Source: Burkholderiales bacterium
Lineage (GTDB): Bacteria > Pseudomonadota > Gammaproteobacteria > Burkholderiales > SG8-39
Reading direction: 5' to 3'
Length of the DNA: 19,423 nucleotides
Assembly (NCBI GenBank): GCA_020846575.1
Contig: JADLDQ010000080.1
Span: 1-19,423, forward strand
A model generated the notes under the pieces. That model was not told the DNA's origin and made no database searches. It saw only the letters and a list, made by a program, of their open reading frames with translations. Below, one piece after another: positions 1 to 7,769 of the stretch. The first letter of the stretch is position 1; each line of letters begins with the position of its first letter. A program made the translations under genes and the position numbers.

Positions 1-243
1 CGAGGTTTCGCTGAGCTGGCACGCCATACACGTGCAGACTTGAGTCTGCTGCGAGCGGTCGGACTCAAGTCCACTGTCCTCTTCCCCTTTGGCCTTCAGT
101 CACCGACCCTGCGGACCATGTATCAACGCTGGGTCGACGTGTTGCGCGGTGCGGGGCTGCTCGATGACGAAGTCGATGTGTCACTACGCACCCGTCTCAA
201 CGCACAGCTGACCCGAGAGAGCCACTTGCGTTGCGACGAGGGG
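1..243 (+). other. Open frame entering from left edge, unrecognised
   Basis: The frame beginning at base 1 is open and reads into the window with plausible protein-like content for roughly 80 codons, including a stretch around 106-165 that reads SPTLRTMYQRWVDVLRGAG. A TTG at 40 could be a start, but no ribosome binding site marks it, so this is more likely the 3' part of something that begins outside the window. I do not recognise the family. The same frame runs without a stop into the decayed EAL-like segment that follows, so both may be debris of one or two broken genes. Confidence 0.25.
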
Positions 244-415
244 ATTGTAGCCGCGGTTTGCCATGGTCTGAAGGCAGCCGGAGTTGCGGCAATAGGCTGT
301 GCCCGTTCGGCAGGCCTGGGACGAGCTGCAGGGCTACCTGTTCACCCGGCCGCTGCCGGCGCAGGACCTGGAGAGCTTCTGGTGCAAGCGCCGGGAGGCT
401 CGGGAAAGCGCCTGA
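235..415 (+). pseudogene. Decayed C-terminal fragment of an EAL-domain (c-di-GMP phosphodiesterase) protein
   Basis: Two adjacent frames together resemble the end of an EAL domain. In the frame entering from base 1, DEGIVAAVCHGLKAAGV (about 235-285) resembles the family stretch IVRAVIALAHGLGLxV. In another frame, 317-415 reads WDELQGYLFTRPLPAQD and continues ESFWCKRREARESA to a TGA at 413-415, which matches the conserved closing motif xxxQGYLFSRPLPA of EAL proteins. The AEGVET catalytic segment that should join them is missing, so a deletion of about a dozen codons plus a frameshift is implied. The EAL catalytic core is absent, so no activity is expected. The match is by motif only. Confidence 0.45.
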
Positions 416-532
416 AATGCGGAAAGCGCCCGCACGAATGCCGCGGCCGCCTGCAACGCGCGCGGGCGTCGAGCGAGCAGCAAGGAGGTGCTGCGCGGGA
501 GCGACGGGGGAGAAACGGGAAACAGGCTGCGC

Positions 533-1501
533 TCAACGCAGCTTGGGTGCGATCGCCTTCAGAACCGGCGCAACGCGGCCGATGTCGGAACGAATCAGTT
601 CGCCGAATTGCTCGGCCGACTGGGCGATGATGGTGAGACCCATCTTGCCCAGGCGTTCCTGTACCGCCGCATCGCGCAGCGCCGCGTTGATGTCGGCGTT
701 CAGTCGCGTCGTGATATCGCGCGGCGTGCCGGGCGGGGCGACGATACCGCTCCAGCCCAGAAGCGCGAAGTCGGCCAGGCCCTGTTCGATGAAGGTGGGC
801 ACCTCGGGCAGCAGCTCGTAGCGGGCGGGCGAGGCGATCCCGATCGCCTTGAGCCGGCCCGAGCGAATATGCTGTGTCGCCACCGGCAGTGTCGCCCAGC
901 CGAGCGGAATCTGTCCGCCGAGCAGGTCCTGAATCACCTGCGCCTCGCCTTTGTAGGGTACGGCGGCCAGATCCAGCCCTGCGCGGTGGTTGAGCATCTC
1001 GCCCGCCACGTGGGTGATGCTGCCCTGGCCCCAGGTGCCGTAGTCGATCCGCCCGGGTCGTGCCTTCGCCTCGGCGCTCAGTTCTCGCAGATTGCCGGCG
1101 GGGAACTGCGCACGCGCGAGGAGGAGATACTGGGTGATGGTGAGCGCGGCCACCGGCACGAAAGCCTTCGGGTCGTAGGGCACCTTCTGCACCAGCGCCG
1201 GCGTGAGGGTCATGATGGGCGGGCCGGCGTGCAACAGCGTGTGTCCGTCCGGCGCCGCTCGGGCCACGGCTTCCGCGGCGATCACGCCGCCGCCGCCGGG
1301 CCGGTTGTCCACCACCACCGGTTGGCCGAGCAGGGGCGAGAGCTTCTCGGCCACCGTGCGGTTCAGCGCATCGGCGCCGCCACCGGGCGGATACATGAGC
1401 ACGATGCGCACCGGTTTGCCGGGGAAAGCCTGCGCCAACGCATGGCCGGGAACCGCGAGGCAAAGCGCTGCCAACACGGCGAGGCGGTGTACTAAATGCA
1501 T
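533..1501 (-). CDS. Bug/TctC-family tripartite tricarboxylate transporter substrate-binding protein (receptor 1)
   Basis: The 322-residue product is a periplasmic receptor of the Bug (TctC) family, which binds carboxylates and similar small anions. Residues 1-23 form a signal peptide with a likely cut after ALA. The mature part starts with the family opening FPGKPVRIVLMYPPGG, followed by the loop GGGADALNR that normally contacts the ligand, VVVDNRPGGGG, APDGHTLL, the second-domain segment YGTWGQGSITHVAGEML, and VPYKG. The length is usual for the family. The start at 1501 is chosen because AGAGGA lies six bases upstream and the signal peptide begins there; the frame is open a further 64 codons upstream, but that part looks noncoding. 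No TctA or TctB gene is adjacent. The ligand cannot be told from sequence. Confidence 0.93.
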   Translation of the reverse strand: MHLVHRLAVLAALCLAVPGHALAQAFPGKPVRIVLMYPPGGGADALNRTVAEKLSPLLGQPVVVDNRPGGGGVIAAEAVARAAPDGHTLLHAGPPIMTLTPALVQKVPYDPKAFVPVAALTITQYLLLARAQFPAGNLRELSAEAKARPGRIDYGTWGQGSITHVAGEMLNHRAGLDLAAVPYKGEAQVIQDLLGGQIPLGWATLPVATQHIRSGRLKAIGIASPARYELLPEVPTFIEQGLADFALLGWSGIVAPPGTPRDITTRLNADINAALRDAAVQERLGKMGLTIIAQSAEQFGELIRSDIGRVAPVLKAIAPKLR

Positions 1502-1819
1502 GCTGTTCCTCTTCCCGAGATGGTGGATGATGGTCAGGGTAGCAGTATCTGGTGAGGCGCGCAGACAGGGCGAGGACTGCAAGGCTTCAAAGGCGGTTCG
1601 CAGCGCGCCGCCGTCACCGGCATGGCGGTGCTCAACTCTGTTGCGCGCCGCAGTCGCGCGGGTCACGTTGGACAATCCGGGACGCGACCGCACGCGCCGG
1701 CGGCCCGGATGCGAACTCGACGGGGAGGATGCGCGGGTCTTCGGCGAGGACTCGAGTGGATCGAGAACGGGTGCCGAGCGATCCGATCTCGAGCCCCTGC
1801 TCGCCGGGCCGTGTGGCGC
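1502..1819. other. Intergenic region, no gene seen
   Basis: The 318 bases between receptor 1 and the methyltransferase have open frames on both strands, but all are rich in Arg, Ala and Gly and none resembles a known protein. The segment just above 1501 must carry the translation signal for receptor 1, and possibly its promoter. I see no convincing -35/-10 pair, hairpin terminator or repeat. Confidence 0.5.
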
Positions 1820-2893
1820 TCAGGTCGCCTCCGTATTCTGCGTCGAGGCTTCGCGCCTGGCCCGTGACGGTCGCTGCGGGAGGGATCGTTGCTTCGTGGT
1901 ATGCCAGGCGCGGTGCGGCCCGGGCCGGCCAGGACGCCTGAAGTCCTCCGGCACGGTGTGGCGCGTGATCTCGCGCAGCGCGAGGTCCTGCACCAGTTGC
2001 GGATCGATCGCGAACGAACGCAGGTTGGTCGAAAAGAACAGTTCGCCCCCCTGGGCCAGCAGCGCATGGCACTGGCTCACCAGCCGCACATGGTCTCGCT
2101 GGACGTCCAGCACTCCCTGCATTCTCTTCGAGTTCGAAAACGACGGCGGGTCGAGGACGATCACGTCGTAACGCTGCGCGGCGCCGAGCGCCTCGACGAG
2201 CCATGAAAGCGCATCGGCGCGTACCAGCCTGTGCCGCCCGGTGTCGATTCCGTTGAGCGCGAAGTTGCGCGCGGTCCACGCCTGGTAGGTCCTGGAAAGA
2301 TCGACGCTCGTCGAGCGGCTCGCGCCCGCGCGCGCGGCGTGAACGCTGAAGCTGCCGGTATACGCGAACAGGTTGAGGAAACGCGCGCCGGCCCCGGACC
2401 CGGCGCGCAGCGCGATGCTGCGGGCCACCAGAGCGCGCATCTGCCGGTGGTCGCGAAAAAGGCCCGCATCGAGATAGGCCTCGAAGTCGACTTCGAACCG
2501 GTACCCTGCTTCTTCGACCACGAACGCGTCCGCCGCACGATCGGCGCGTTTCTCGTGCTGCGAGGCGCCGCGCTGGCGTTCGCGGCGCTTGAGGTGCAGA
2601 TGCGCAGCCGGAACCGCGCACACCGAGCAGATCGCCTCGCATACCGCGGCCAGCCACGCGGCGTGATCCTCTTCGCTCATCTTCCAGCCGGTGTCGATCT
2701 CCTGCACGTGCAGGTGTGTCTCGCTGCGCGGGGCAAGCGTCTGGAAGCGGTCGATGGCGAAAGGGTACTGCGGGATGTCGCGCTCGTAGATGCGGAAGCA
2801 CGAGATCTCACGCTGCCGCGCCCACTTGCGCCGGTGCGCGAGGTTCTTGCGCAGGCGGTTGGCAAAGGCGGATACGTCCCGTCCCGAAGGCAT
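1820..2893 (-). CDS. RlmK-like class I SAM-dependent 23S rRNA methyltransferase
   Basis: The 357-residue product resembles the C-terminal (RlmK) half of E. coli RlmKL, which makes m7G2069 in 23S rRNA. The N-terminus has the characteristic NRLRKNLAHRRKWARQ (residues 12-27) and IYERDIPQYPFAIDRF (35-50). A Rossmann-fold methyltransferase follows, with the SAM-binding motif LNLFAYTGSFS (173-183), the acidic loop SVDLS (196-200) and the catalytic DPPSFSNSK (248-256). Close to the end, VPEDFRR...HRAW (314-330) matches the usual family terminus, so the last 27 residues are an unusual Arg- and Ser-rich tail. The fused RlmL half found in enterobacteria is absent, which is common in other proteobacteria. 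It is probably a housekeeping gene unrelated to its catabolic neighbours. No strong ribosome binding site precedes 2893. Confidence 0.87.
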   Translation of the reverse strand: MPSGRDVSAFANRLRKNLAHRRKWARQREISCFRIYERDIPQYPFAIDRFQTLAPRSETHLHVQEIDTGWKMSEEDHAAWLAAVCEAICSVCAVPAAHLHLKRRERQRGASQHEKRADRAADAFVVEEAGYRFEVDFEAYLDAGLFRDHRQMRALVARSIALRAGSGAGARFLNLFAYTGSFSVHAARAGASRSTSVDLSRTYQAWTARNFALNGIDTGRHRLVRADALSWLVEALGAAQRYDVIVLDPPSFSNSKRMQGVLDVQRDHVRLVSQCHALLAQGGELFFSTNLRSFAIDPQLVQDLALREITRHTVPEDFRRPGRPGPHRAWHTTKQRSLPQRPSRARREASTQNTEAT

Positions 2894-2998
2894 GTGCCAA
2901 TTATCGCCGGCGCACGGCGCCGTCGCAGCCGGCGGGAACGCGCAGCTCCGCCCGAAATCCGGGGCGCGCGCGGCGAGCGACCCCGCGCGGCCTGCGAC

Positions 2999-3973
2999 TC
3001 AATCCAGGGTGATGCCGACCTCCTTGATCACCTTGACCCAGCGCGCGCTGTCGCGCTTCAGGTAGGCGGCGAAATCCTCGGGGCTGTCCGCGGCCACGTA
3101 GCCGCCCATGTCGAGAACGCGCTTGCTCATTTCGGGGGTGTGCATGAACTTCGCGATCTCGGCGTTCAGCGTGCGCAGGGCCGGCGCCGGCGTGCGGGCC
3201 GGCGCGAACAGCCCCAGCCAGTAAGTCGCCTCGAATCCAGGCAGGCCGGATTCGGCGATGGTCGGCACATCCGGCGCGCCCGCGGCGCGCTTCGCGCCGG
3301 CGATGGCGATCGCCTTCAACTTGCCGCTCTTCACGTGCGGGCCAGTGGTCGAGACGCTGTCGAAGATGAGGTCGATGCGGCCGGCGACCACTTCGGCCAC
3401 CGCGGGCGCCGCGCCCTTGTACGGCACGTGGAGCATCTTGATGCCGGCCACCGAACTGAACATCTCGGTTCCGAGATGCGCGAGGCCGCCGCTGCCCGGT
3501 GAGCTGTAGGTCACCTTGCCCGGATTCTTCTTGACGTAGTCGATCAGTTCCCGGACGTTGTTCGGCGGGAAATTCGGGTTGGCCACGACGAACAGCGGAA
3601 CCACCGCGAGGTTGATGAGCGGCGCGAGGTCGCGCTCGACGTCGTAGGGAACGCTCTTGTACAGATAGGCGCTGTAGTGGCTGCTGGAGGTCGCCATCAG
3701 CATGGTGTAGCCGTCCGCCGGCGCCTTGGCGGCGGCCGCGGTGGCGATGGTTCCCGTGGCGCCGACCCGATTCTCGACCACGACGGGGAACTTCATCGCC
3801 TGGCCGAGGTGTTGCGCGACGAGACGGCCGAAGAGGTCGCCCGAGCCGCCGGGGGCGAAGGCGACGATCATGCGCATGGGCTTGGAAGGAAAGCCGCCCT
3901 GAGCATGGACGGCGGGTGCCGCGAACAAACCGGCGCAAACGAGCGCCACCACGGTGCTTGAAGCGGTTTTCAT
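2999..3973 (-). CDS. Bug/TctC-family substrate-binding protein (receptor 2)
   Basis: The 324-residue periplasmic receptor has a signal peptide at residues 1-24 (cut after VHA) and the complete Bug pattern: FPSKPMRMIVAFAPGG, the ligand loop GGSGDLFGR, VVVENRVGATG, APADGYTML, VPYDVERDLAPL, YSSPGSGGLAHLGTEMF and LHVPYKG, then VPTIAESGLPGFEA before the last lobe. The Asp of the GGSGD loop is the usual contact to the ligand amide or carboxylate. An AGGA lies about nine bases before ATG 3973. The gene stands 105 bases upstream of the methyltransferase on the same strand and is divergent from receptor 3. No permease genes adjoin it. The ligand is unknown. Confidence 0.94.
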   Translation of the reverse strand: MKTASSTVVALVCAGLFAAPAVHAQGGFPSKPMRMIVAFAPGGSGDLFGRLVAQHLGQAMKFPVVVENRVGATGTIATAAAAKAPADGYTMLMATSSSHYSAYLYKSVPYDVERDLAPLINLAVVPLFVVANPNFPPNNVRELIDYVKKNPGKVTYSSPGSGGLAHLGTEMFSSVAGIKMLHVPYKGAAPAVAEVVAGRIDLIFDSVSTTGPHVKSGKLKAIAIAGAKRAAGAPDVPTIAESGLPGFEATYWLGLFAPARTPAPALRTLNAEIAKFMHTPEMSKRVLDMGGYVAADSPEDFAAYLKRDSARWVKVIKEVGITLD

Positions 3974-4088
3974 CAGCGCAGGTCCTGTGGGTCGAGGGGA
4001 AAGGCGCGCATTCTAGCGGTTCCCGCGTGAGTGCGGCGCCGGTGCGCCCGCTTGGCGGCCGGGCGTCCGAGGCCGCATGCAGCCCCGG

Positions 4089-4124
4089 CAAGGGCGCGGC
4101 GCGCGCCAAGGGCGCGGCGCGCCC
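4089..4124. repeat. Tandem duplication of an 18-bp GC-rich unit
   Basis: Two head-to-tail copies of an 18-base unit beginning CAAGGGCGCGGCGCG occupy 4089-4106 and 4107-4124, with 17 of 18 positions identical. They sit in the divergent intergenic region between receptors 2 and 3, 23 bases before the FNR-type box. No function is evident; replication slippage is the simplest origin. Confidence 0.85.
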
Positions 4125-4146
4125 CGTGGTCTGCCGCGCCTCACCA

Positions 4147-4160
4147 TTGATCCAGATCAA
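4147..4160 (+). promoter_or_regulatory. FNR/ANR-type operator (TTGATCCAGATCAA)
   Basis: The sequence matches the FNR/ANR consensus TTGAT-N4-ATCAA at every defined position and is palindromic apart from the two central bases. Its centre is about 63 bases before the ATG of receptor 3. If it acts as a class II activator site (centre near -41.5), transcription would start near 4195, inside the short leader of that gene. The -10 region expected there is not a good sigma-70 match. It could instead act on divergent receptor 2, whose start is about 180 bases away on the other side. Confidence 0.65.
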
Positions 4161-4216
4161 GTGCGCCGGCGCGGCGCCGGGGGAAGGTTGCCCGTTCATC
4201 GCAGGGAGCAAGGAAC

Positions 4217-5191
4217 ATGGACAGAACCGTTCGGCTCGCCGGTGCGCTCGCGCTGGCGCTCGCCGCCGCCGGCGCGGCCGCGCAGGCCTACCCCACGAAG
4301 GCGGTGCGCATCGTGGTGACCTTTCCGCCGGGAGGCAGCAGCGACACGATCGCGCGCCTGCTCGCGCCGCAGCTGGCCGAGCGCTTCGGGCAGGCGTTCA
4401 TCGTCGAAAACCGGCCCGGCGGGGGCGGCGGGCGCACCATCGGCGCGGCCATCGTGGCCAAGTCCGCGCCGGACGGCTACACGCTGGCGATCGCCGGCGG
4501 AAGCTCGTTCTTCTCGTTCGGTTCCTCGCCGTCCGCGGGGTCCTACGATCCGCTGAAGGACCTCTCGCCGATCACGCGCCTGGTCACCAGTCCGATGGTC
4601 GTCGCGGTCAACCCGGCGTTGCTGCCGGTCAACTCGATCACGGAACTGATCGCCCTCGCGAAGGCCAAGTCCGGCCTGGCCTTCGGCTCGGGCGGCAACG
4701 GATCGGGCATGCACATGGCGGGCGAGATGTTCAAGCTCATGTCGCGCGTGGATATGCTGCACGTGCCCTACAAGGGGAACGCGCCGGCCGTCAACGACCT
4801 GATGGCCGGTCAGGTGCAGCTCGCGTTCGTCGATCTGGGTTCGGCGCACCGCTTCATCAAGACCGGGCGGCTGCGTGTGCTGGCGGTCGCGAGCGAGGCT
4901 CGCAGCACCATCGCGCCGGAGATACCCACGGCGGCCGAATCGGGGTTGCCGGGCTGGGAAGTGCTCGGTTCGTTCGGACTGTTCGGACCGGGCGGACTGC
5001 CCGGCCCGATCGTGCAGCGGCTCAACGCCGAGACCACCGCCCTGCTGCGCCGGCCCGAGAACCGCGAGCGCATCCTCGCGACCGGAAACGAGTCCGCGCC
5101 GACCACGCCCGAAGAATACGCCGCCATGATTCGCAGCGAAATCCCCAGGTTCGAAAAGGTCGCGAAGGATTCGGGTGTCAAGTTCGACTGA
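4217..5191 (+). CDS. Bug/TctC-family substrate-binding protein (receptor 3), paired with a molybdoenzyme
   Basis: The 324-residue product has an Ala/Leu-rich signal peptide (residues 1-24) followed by the Bug core: YPTKAVRIVVTFPPGG, GGSSDTIAR, FIVENRPGGGGG, APDGYTL, FGSGGNGSGMHMAGEMF and LHVPYKG, with IPTAAESGLPGWEV in the last lobe. GGGAGCAAGGAAC supplies the ribosome binding site. It reads in the same direction as the molybdopterin enzyme that starts 110 bases after its stop, and it follows an FNR-type box, so receptor and enzyme probably handle the same low-oxygen substrate. A short hairpin lies between the two genes and may reduce read-through. TctA/TctB are absent. The ligand cannot be read from sequence. 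Confidence 0.94.
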   Translation: MDRTVRLAGALALALAAAGAAAQAYPTKAVRIVVTFPPGGSSDTIARLLAPQLAERFGQAFIVENRPGGGGGRTIGAAIVAKSAPDGYTLAIAGGSSFFSFGSSPSAGSYDPLKDLSPITRLVTSPMVVAVNPALLPVNSITELIALAKAKSGLAFGSGGNGSGMHMAGEMFKLMSRVDMLHVPYKGNAPAVNDLMAGQVQLAFVDLGSAHRFIKTGRLRVLAVASEARSTIAPEIPTAAESGLPGWEVLGSFGLFGPGGLPGPIVQRLNAETTALLRRPENRERILATGNESAPTTPEEYAAMIRSEIPRFEKVAKDSGVKFD

Positions 5192-5205
5192 ACGGTGATC
5201 CAGCC

Positions 5206-5223
5206 GGCGCGGAGAGCGCCTTT
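5206..5223 (+). terminator. Weak hairpin between receptor 3 and molybdoenzyme
   Basis: GGCGC (5206-5210) can pair with GCGCC (5216-5220) around a five-base loop, followed by TTT. The stem is short and the T-run minimal, so it would at most attenuate transcription between the two genes. Confidence 0.25.
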
Positions 5224-5300
5224 GGCCGTGGTGTAATCTCGTTTCCGTTGTCATCATCCGGTGAGTCGGATTGCGCCGCAAGAGCTTCGAGGAGGTGAAC

Positions 5301-7454
5301 ATGGAAGTCACGCACACCACCTGCCGCCTGTGCCTCGTGCGCTGCGGCATGCGGGTCGAATCCGAGGGCGGGCAGGTTCGCCGCGTCCTCGGCGACCGCA
5401 GCCACCCCTTGAGCAAGGGCTACCTGTGCATCAAGGGTAAGGCCTCGCTCGATCTGACGAATTCGCCGAACCGCGTGATCTATCCGCGAAAACGCGCCGG
5501 CGAACGCGGTTCCGGCAAGTGGCAGCGCGTGAGCTGGGACGAAGCGCTCGAGGACATCGCCGCGCGGCTGAACGCGATCATCGAGCGCGATGGCGCCTCC
5601 GCGGTGGCGGTGCAGGCGCTGCCGCCGAAGGAATACTTCGCCTACGACCTGTTATGCGACGCGATCGGCAGCCCCACCTTCTTCAAGCACGACTCCCACC
5701 AGTGTTTCACGCCGCAACTGATGTCGGACGTGCTCACCTTCGGCAACCTGCTCACCTACCCGGGATTCACCGAGGTGAACGACGCCGAGGCGCTGCTGCT
5801 GTGGGGCGTCAACCTGAGCGAGACCAACGGTTCGAAGCACCAGCGCGTGCAGGATGCGCAGAAAAAGGGCGCGCGGGTGATCGCCGTCGATCCGCGCCCC
5901 ACGCTCGCCGCGCGCGAGGCCGATCTGTGGCTGCGCGTGCGCCCCGGGACCGATGCGGCGCTGGCGCTCGCGATGATCCACGTGATCATCGAACGCGGCT
6001 GGTACGACCGCGAGTTCGTCGCTCAATGGACGCTGGGGTTCGACGCGCTCGCCGAGCGCGCGGCGCGCTACGCGCCCGAGCGCGTCGCCGCCATCTGCTG
6101 GGTCGATGCGAACGACATCCGGCGCGCCGCCGAGATGTTCGCCACCGCGAAGTCCTCGGCGATGTACACCTTCATCGGCGCGACCATGGGCGGCAACTCG
6201 ATCTCGACGCTGCGCCTGATGGGGTTCCTGCCGGCGCTGACCGGGCGCATCGACCGCAAGGGCAACAACCGCTTCCTGCTGCCGACCGCGGTGCGCATGC
6301 CGAGCTACTACGGCGCGAGCACGGGCTCGGGGCTGAGCAAGAATCTGGAGCGGCAGCTCTCGGCCGAGCGCTTTCCGCTGCTCGCCGGGCCGAACGCCAT
6401 CACCGCCGCCTATCCGCACCCGCGCCAGGTGATCGACGCGATGCTGACCGGCAAGCCCTACCCGGTGCGCGCGCTGTGGACCGACTGCAATCCCGTCGTC
6501 GGCCTGGAGGACACCTGGACCACGCTGCAGGCGCTGAAGAGCCTCGACCTGCTGATCGTCTCGGAGCTGTTCGAGTCGCCCACCGCGCACATCGCCGACT
6601 ACATCCTGCCGGTGACCACGCACCTGGAGTCGGATGCGATCTCGGAGTACTCCGGCATCAACATGATCGCCGCGCGCGTGCGCGTGATGCCCCCGCGCGG
6701 CGAGGCGAGGGAGGAGGCCGACGTGGTGCTGGAGGTGCTGCGGCGCATGGGCTACGGCGACAAGCTGCCGGTGTCGTCGTATCGCGAACTGCTCGACTAC
6801 CGCCTGCAGCCGCTCGGCATCGACTTCGAGGAGTTCGCGCGCCGGCGCGTGGTGGTGCGCGAGGACGAGCCGCTCAAGTACCTCAGCGGAAAGCTGCGCC
6901 GCGACGGCAAGCCGGGGTTCAACACGCCGTCCGGCAAGATCGAGTTCGCCTCATCCACGCTGGCGAAGCACGGTCACGATCCGCTGCCGGATTTCGTCGA
7001 ACCGCCGCTCAGTCCGTACCGCACGCCCGAGATCGCACGCGACTACCCGCTGGTGCTGGTGAGCGGAACGCGCTCGATCGAGTTCTATTCGACGCTCGGC
7101 ATCGAAGTGCCGCGCTTGCGCCGCCGGCGCCCGTGGCCGGTGCTGGAGATGAGTCCGGAGACCGCGCGCGCTCATGGTGTGGCCGAGGGCGACTGGGTTT
7201 CGGTGGAGGCGCCGACCACCGAGCGCTCGATCCGCCGCCAGGTCGCGATCGTCGAGGGCATGCACCCGCAGGTGGTCAACGCCGAGGGGCTCTGGTACAT
7301 GCCCGGCGAGGATCCGGTCGAAGGGGTGCTCAGCGCCGGCGCCAACGTGCTCACGCCGCTCAGGGACGACGTCGATCCGATCGTCGGCGGCTCGGTGGCG
7401 CGCTGCATCCTGTGCCGCGTGCGCAGGATCGAGGCCGCCGCGAAGGTTGCTTGA
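5301..7454 (+). CDS. Single-subunit molybdopterin oxidoreductase-family enzyme with [4Fe-4S] cluster
   Basis: The 717-residue protein belongs to the DMSO reductase/formate dehydrogenase superfamily that carries bis-MGD molybdenum or tungsten. The N-terminal cluster motif is C8-x2-C11-x3-C15-x27-C43, followed by K45, the residue usually placed between cluster and pterin. HQC135FTP lies where the metal-ligand Cys is expected, but Phe follows it, not the His of formate dehydrogenases. The molybdopterin domain runs to about residue 500, and a dinucleotide-binding domain occupies the last 130 residues (from DYPLVLVSGTRSIEFY). There is no Tat signal, so it is cytoplasmic. AGGAGGTGAAC fixes the start at 5301, although the frame is open ten codons earlier. 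No electron-transfer or chaperone subunit is adjacent, so a soluble partner or a non-redox role, as in acetylene hydratase, is possible. The substrate is unknown. Confidence 0.92.
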   Translation: MEVTHTTCRLCLVRCGMRVESEGGQVRRVLGDRSHPLSKGYLCIKGKASLDLTNSPNRVIYPRKRAGERGSGKWQRVSWDEALEDIAARLNAIIERDGASAVAVQALPPKEYFAYDLLCDAIGSPTFFKHDSHQCFTPQLMSDVLTFGNLLTYPGFTEVNDAEALLLWGVNLSETNGSKHQRVQDAQKKGARVIAVDPRPTLAAREADLWLRVRPGTDAALALAMIHVIIERGWYDREFVAQWTLGFDALAERAARYAPERVAAICWVDANDIRRAAEMFATAKSSAMYTFIGATMGGNSISTLRLMGFLPALTGRIDRKGNNRFLLPTAVRMPSYYGASTGSGLSKNLERQLSAERFPLLAGPNAITAAYPHPRQVIDAMLTGKPYPVRALWTDCNPVVGLEDTWTTLQALKSLDLLIVSELFESPTAHIADYILPVTTHLESDAISEYSGINMIAARVRVMPPRGEAREEADVVLEVLRRMGYGDKLPVSSYRELLDYRLQPLGIDFEEFARRRVVVREDEPLKYLSGKLRRDGKPGFNTPSGKIEFASSTLAKHGHDPLPDFVEPPLSPYRTPEIARDYPLVLVSGTRSIEFYSTLGIEVPRLRRRRPWPVLEMSPETARAHGVAEGDWVSVEAPTTERSIRRQVAIVEGMHPQVVNAEGLWYMPGEDPVEGVLSAGANVLTPLRDDVDPIVGGSVARCILCRVRRIEAAAKVA

Positions 7455-7769
7455 GGCGCGCCCCGGCCGCCGTCCGGGGCAGGGCGGTCCGCCGCGGTGC
7501 GGCGAACCGACGCGGGCGCGGTTGCGCTTGCGGACCTCGAGGTCACCGGCAGCGTGGTGCGCGCGGATCTGCGCGTTGATCGCCGGGTGGCCCTCGCGTT
7601 CGGGGGCGTCGAGCACTCGCAGACGAGCACCGGACGCAAGCGCTGCGCCGGGCTGCCGTGCCGCGCCGCGCCACTCCGGATTCACGCGCGCGGTCATCGT
7701 TGGCCTCCGCGGCGTCAGCTGGCGGGGCCGGTGCGCCTCAGGGCGCTTATTGACTGCGTGGGTTCGACG
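7455..7769. other. Intergenic region between molybdoenzyme and toxin-antitoxin pair
   Basis: Apart from the hairpin right after the molybdoenzyme stop, this 315-base stretch shows open frames on both strands, including a minus frame starting at 7697 and a plus frame starting at 7497. They have GC-driven Arg/Ala composition, no ribosome binding site and no resemblance to a family I know. Genes on both sides converge here. Confidence 0.5.
7460..7480 (+). terminator. Hairpin after molybdoenzyme stop codon
   Basis: GCCCCGG (7460-7466) pairs perfectly with CCGGGGC (7474-7480) around a seven-base loop, starting five bases after the stop codon. There is no T-run, so it is a candidate terminator or 3'-end stabilising structure, not a textbook intrinsic terminator. 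Confidence 0.45.

Noticed and set aside
426..468. Inverted repeat CGCCCGC/GCGGGCG between the EAL remnant and receptor 1
   Set aside because: Seven-base arms with a 28-base loop are expected by chance in DNA of this GC content, and no T-run follows.
2231..3502. 423-codon plus-strand open frame spanning the methyltransferase and receptor 2
   Set aside because: It is antisense to two well-supported genes and has shadow-like composition.
5652..6623. Long minus-strand open frame (323 codons) opposite the molybdoenzyme
   Set aside because: It lies entirely within the molybdopterin enzyme gene, has GC-driven Arg/His/Gly composition and no recognisable domain; a shadow frame of high-GC coding DNA.
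5301..7454. Naming the molybdoenzyme a formate dehydrogenase
   Set aside because: The residue after the putative metal-ligand Cys is Phe, not the His conserved in formate dehydrogenases, and no fdh partner genes are present.
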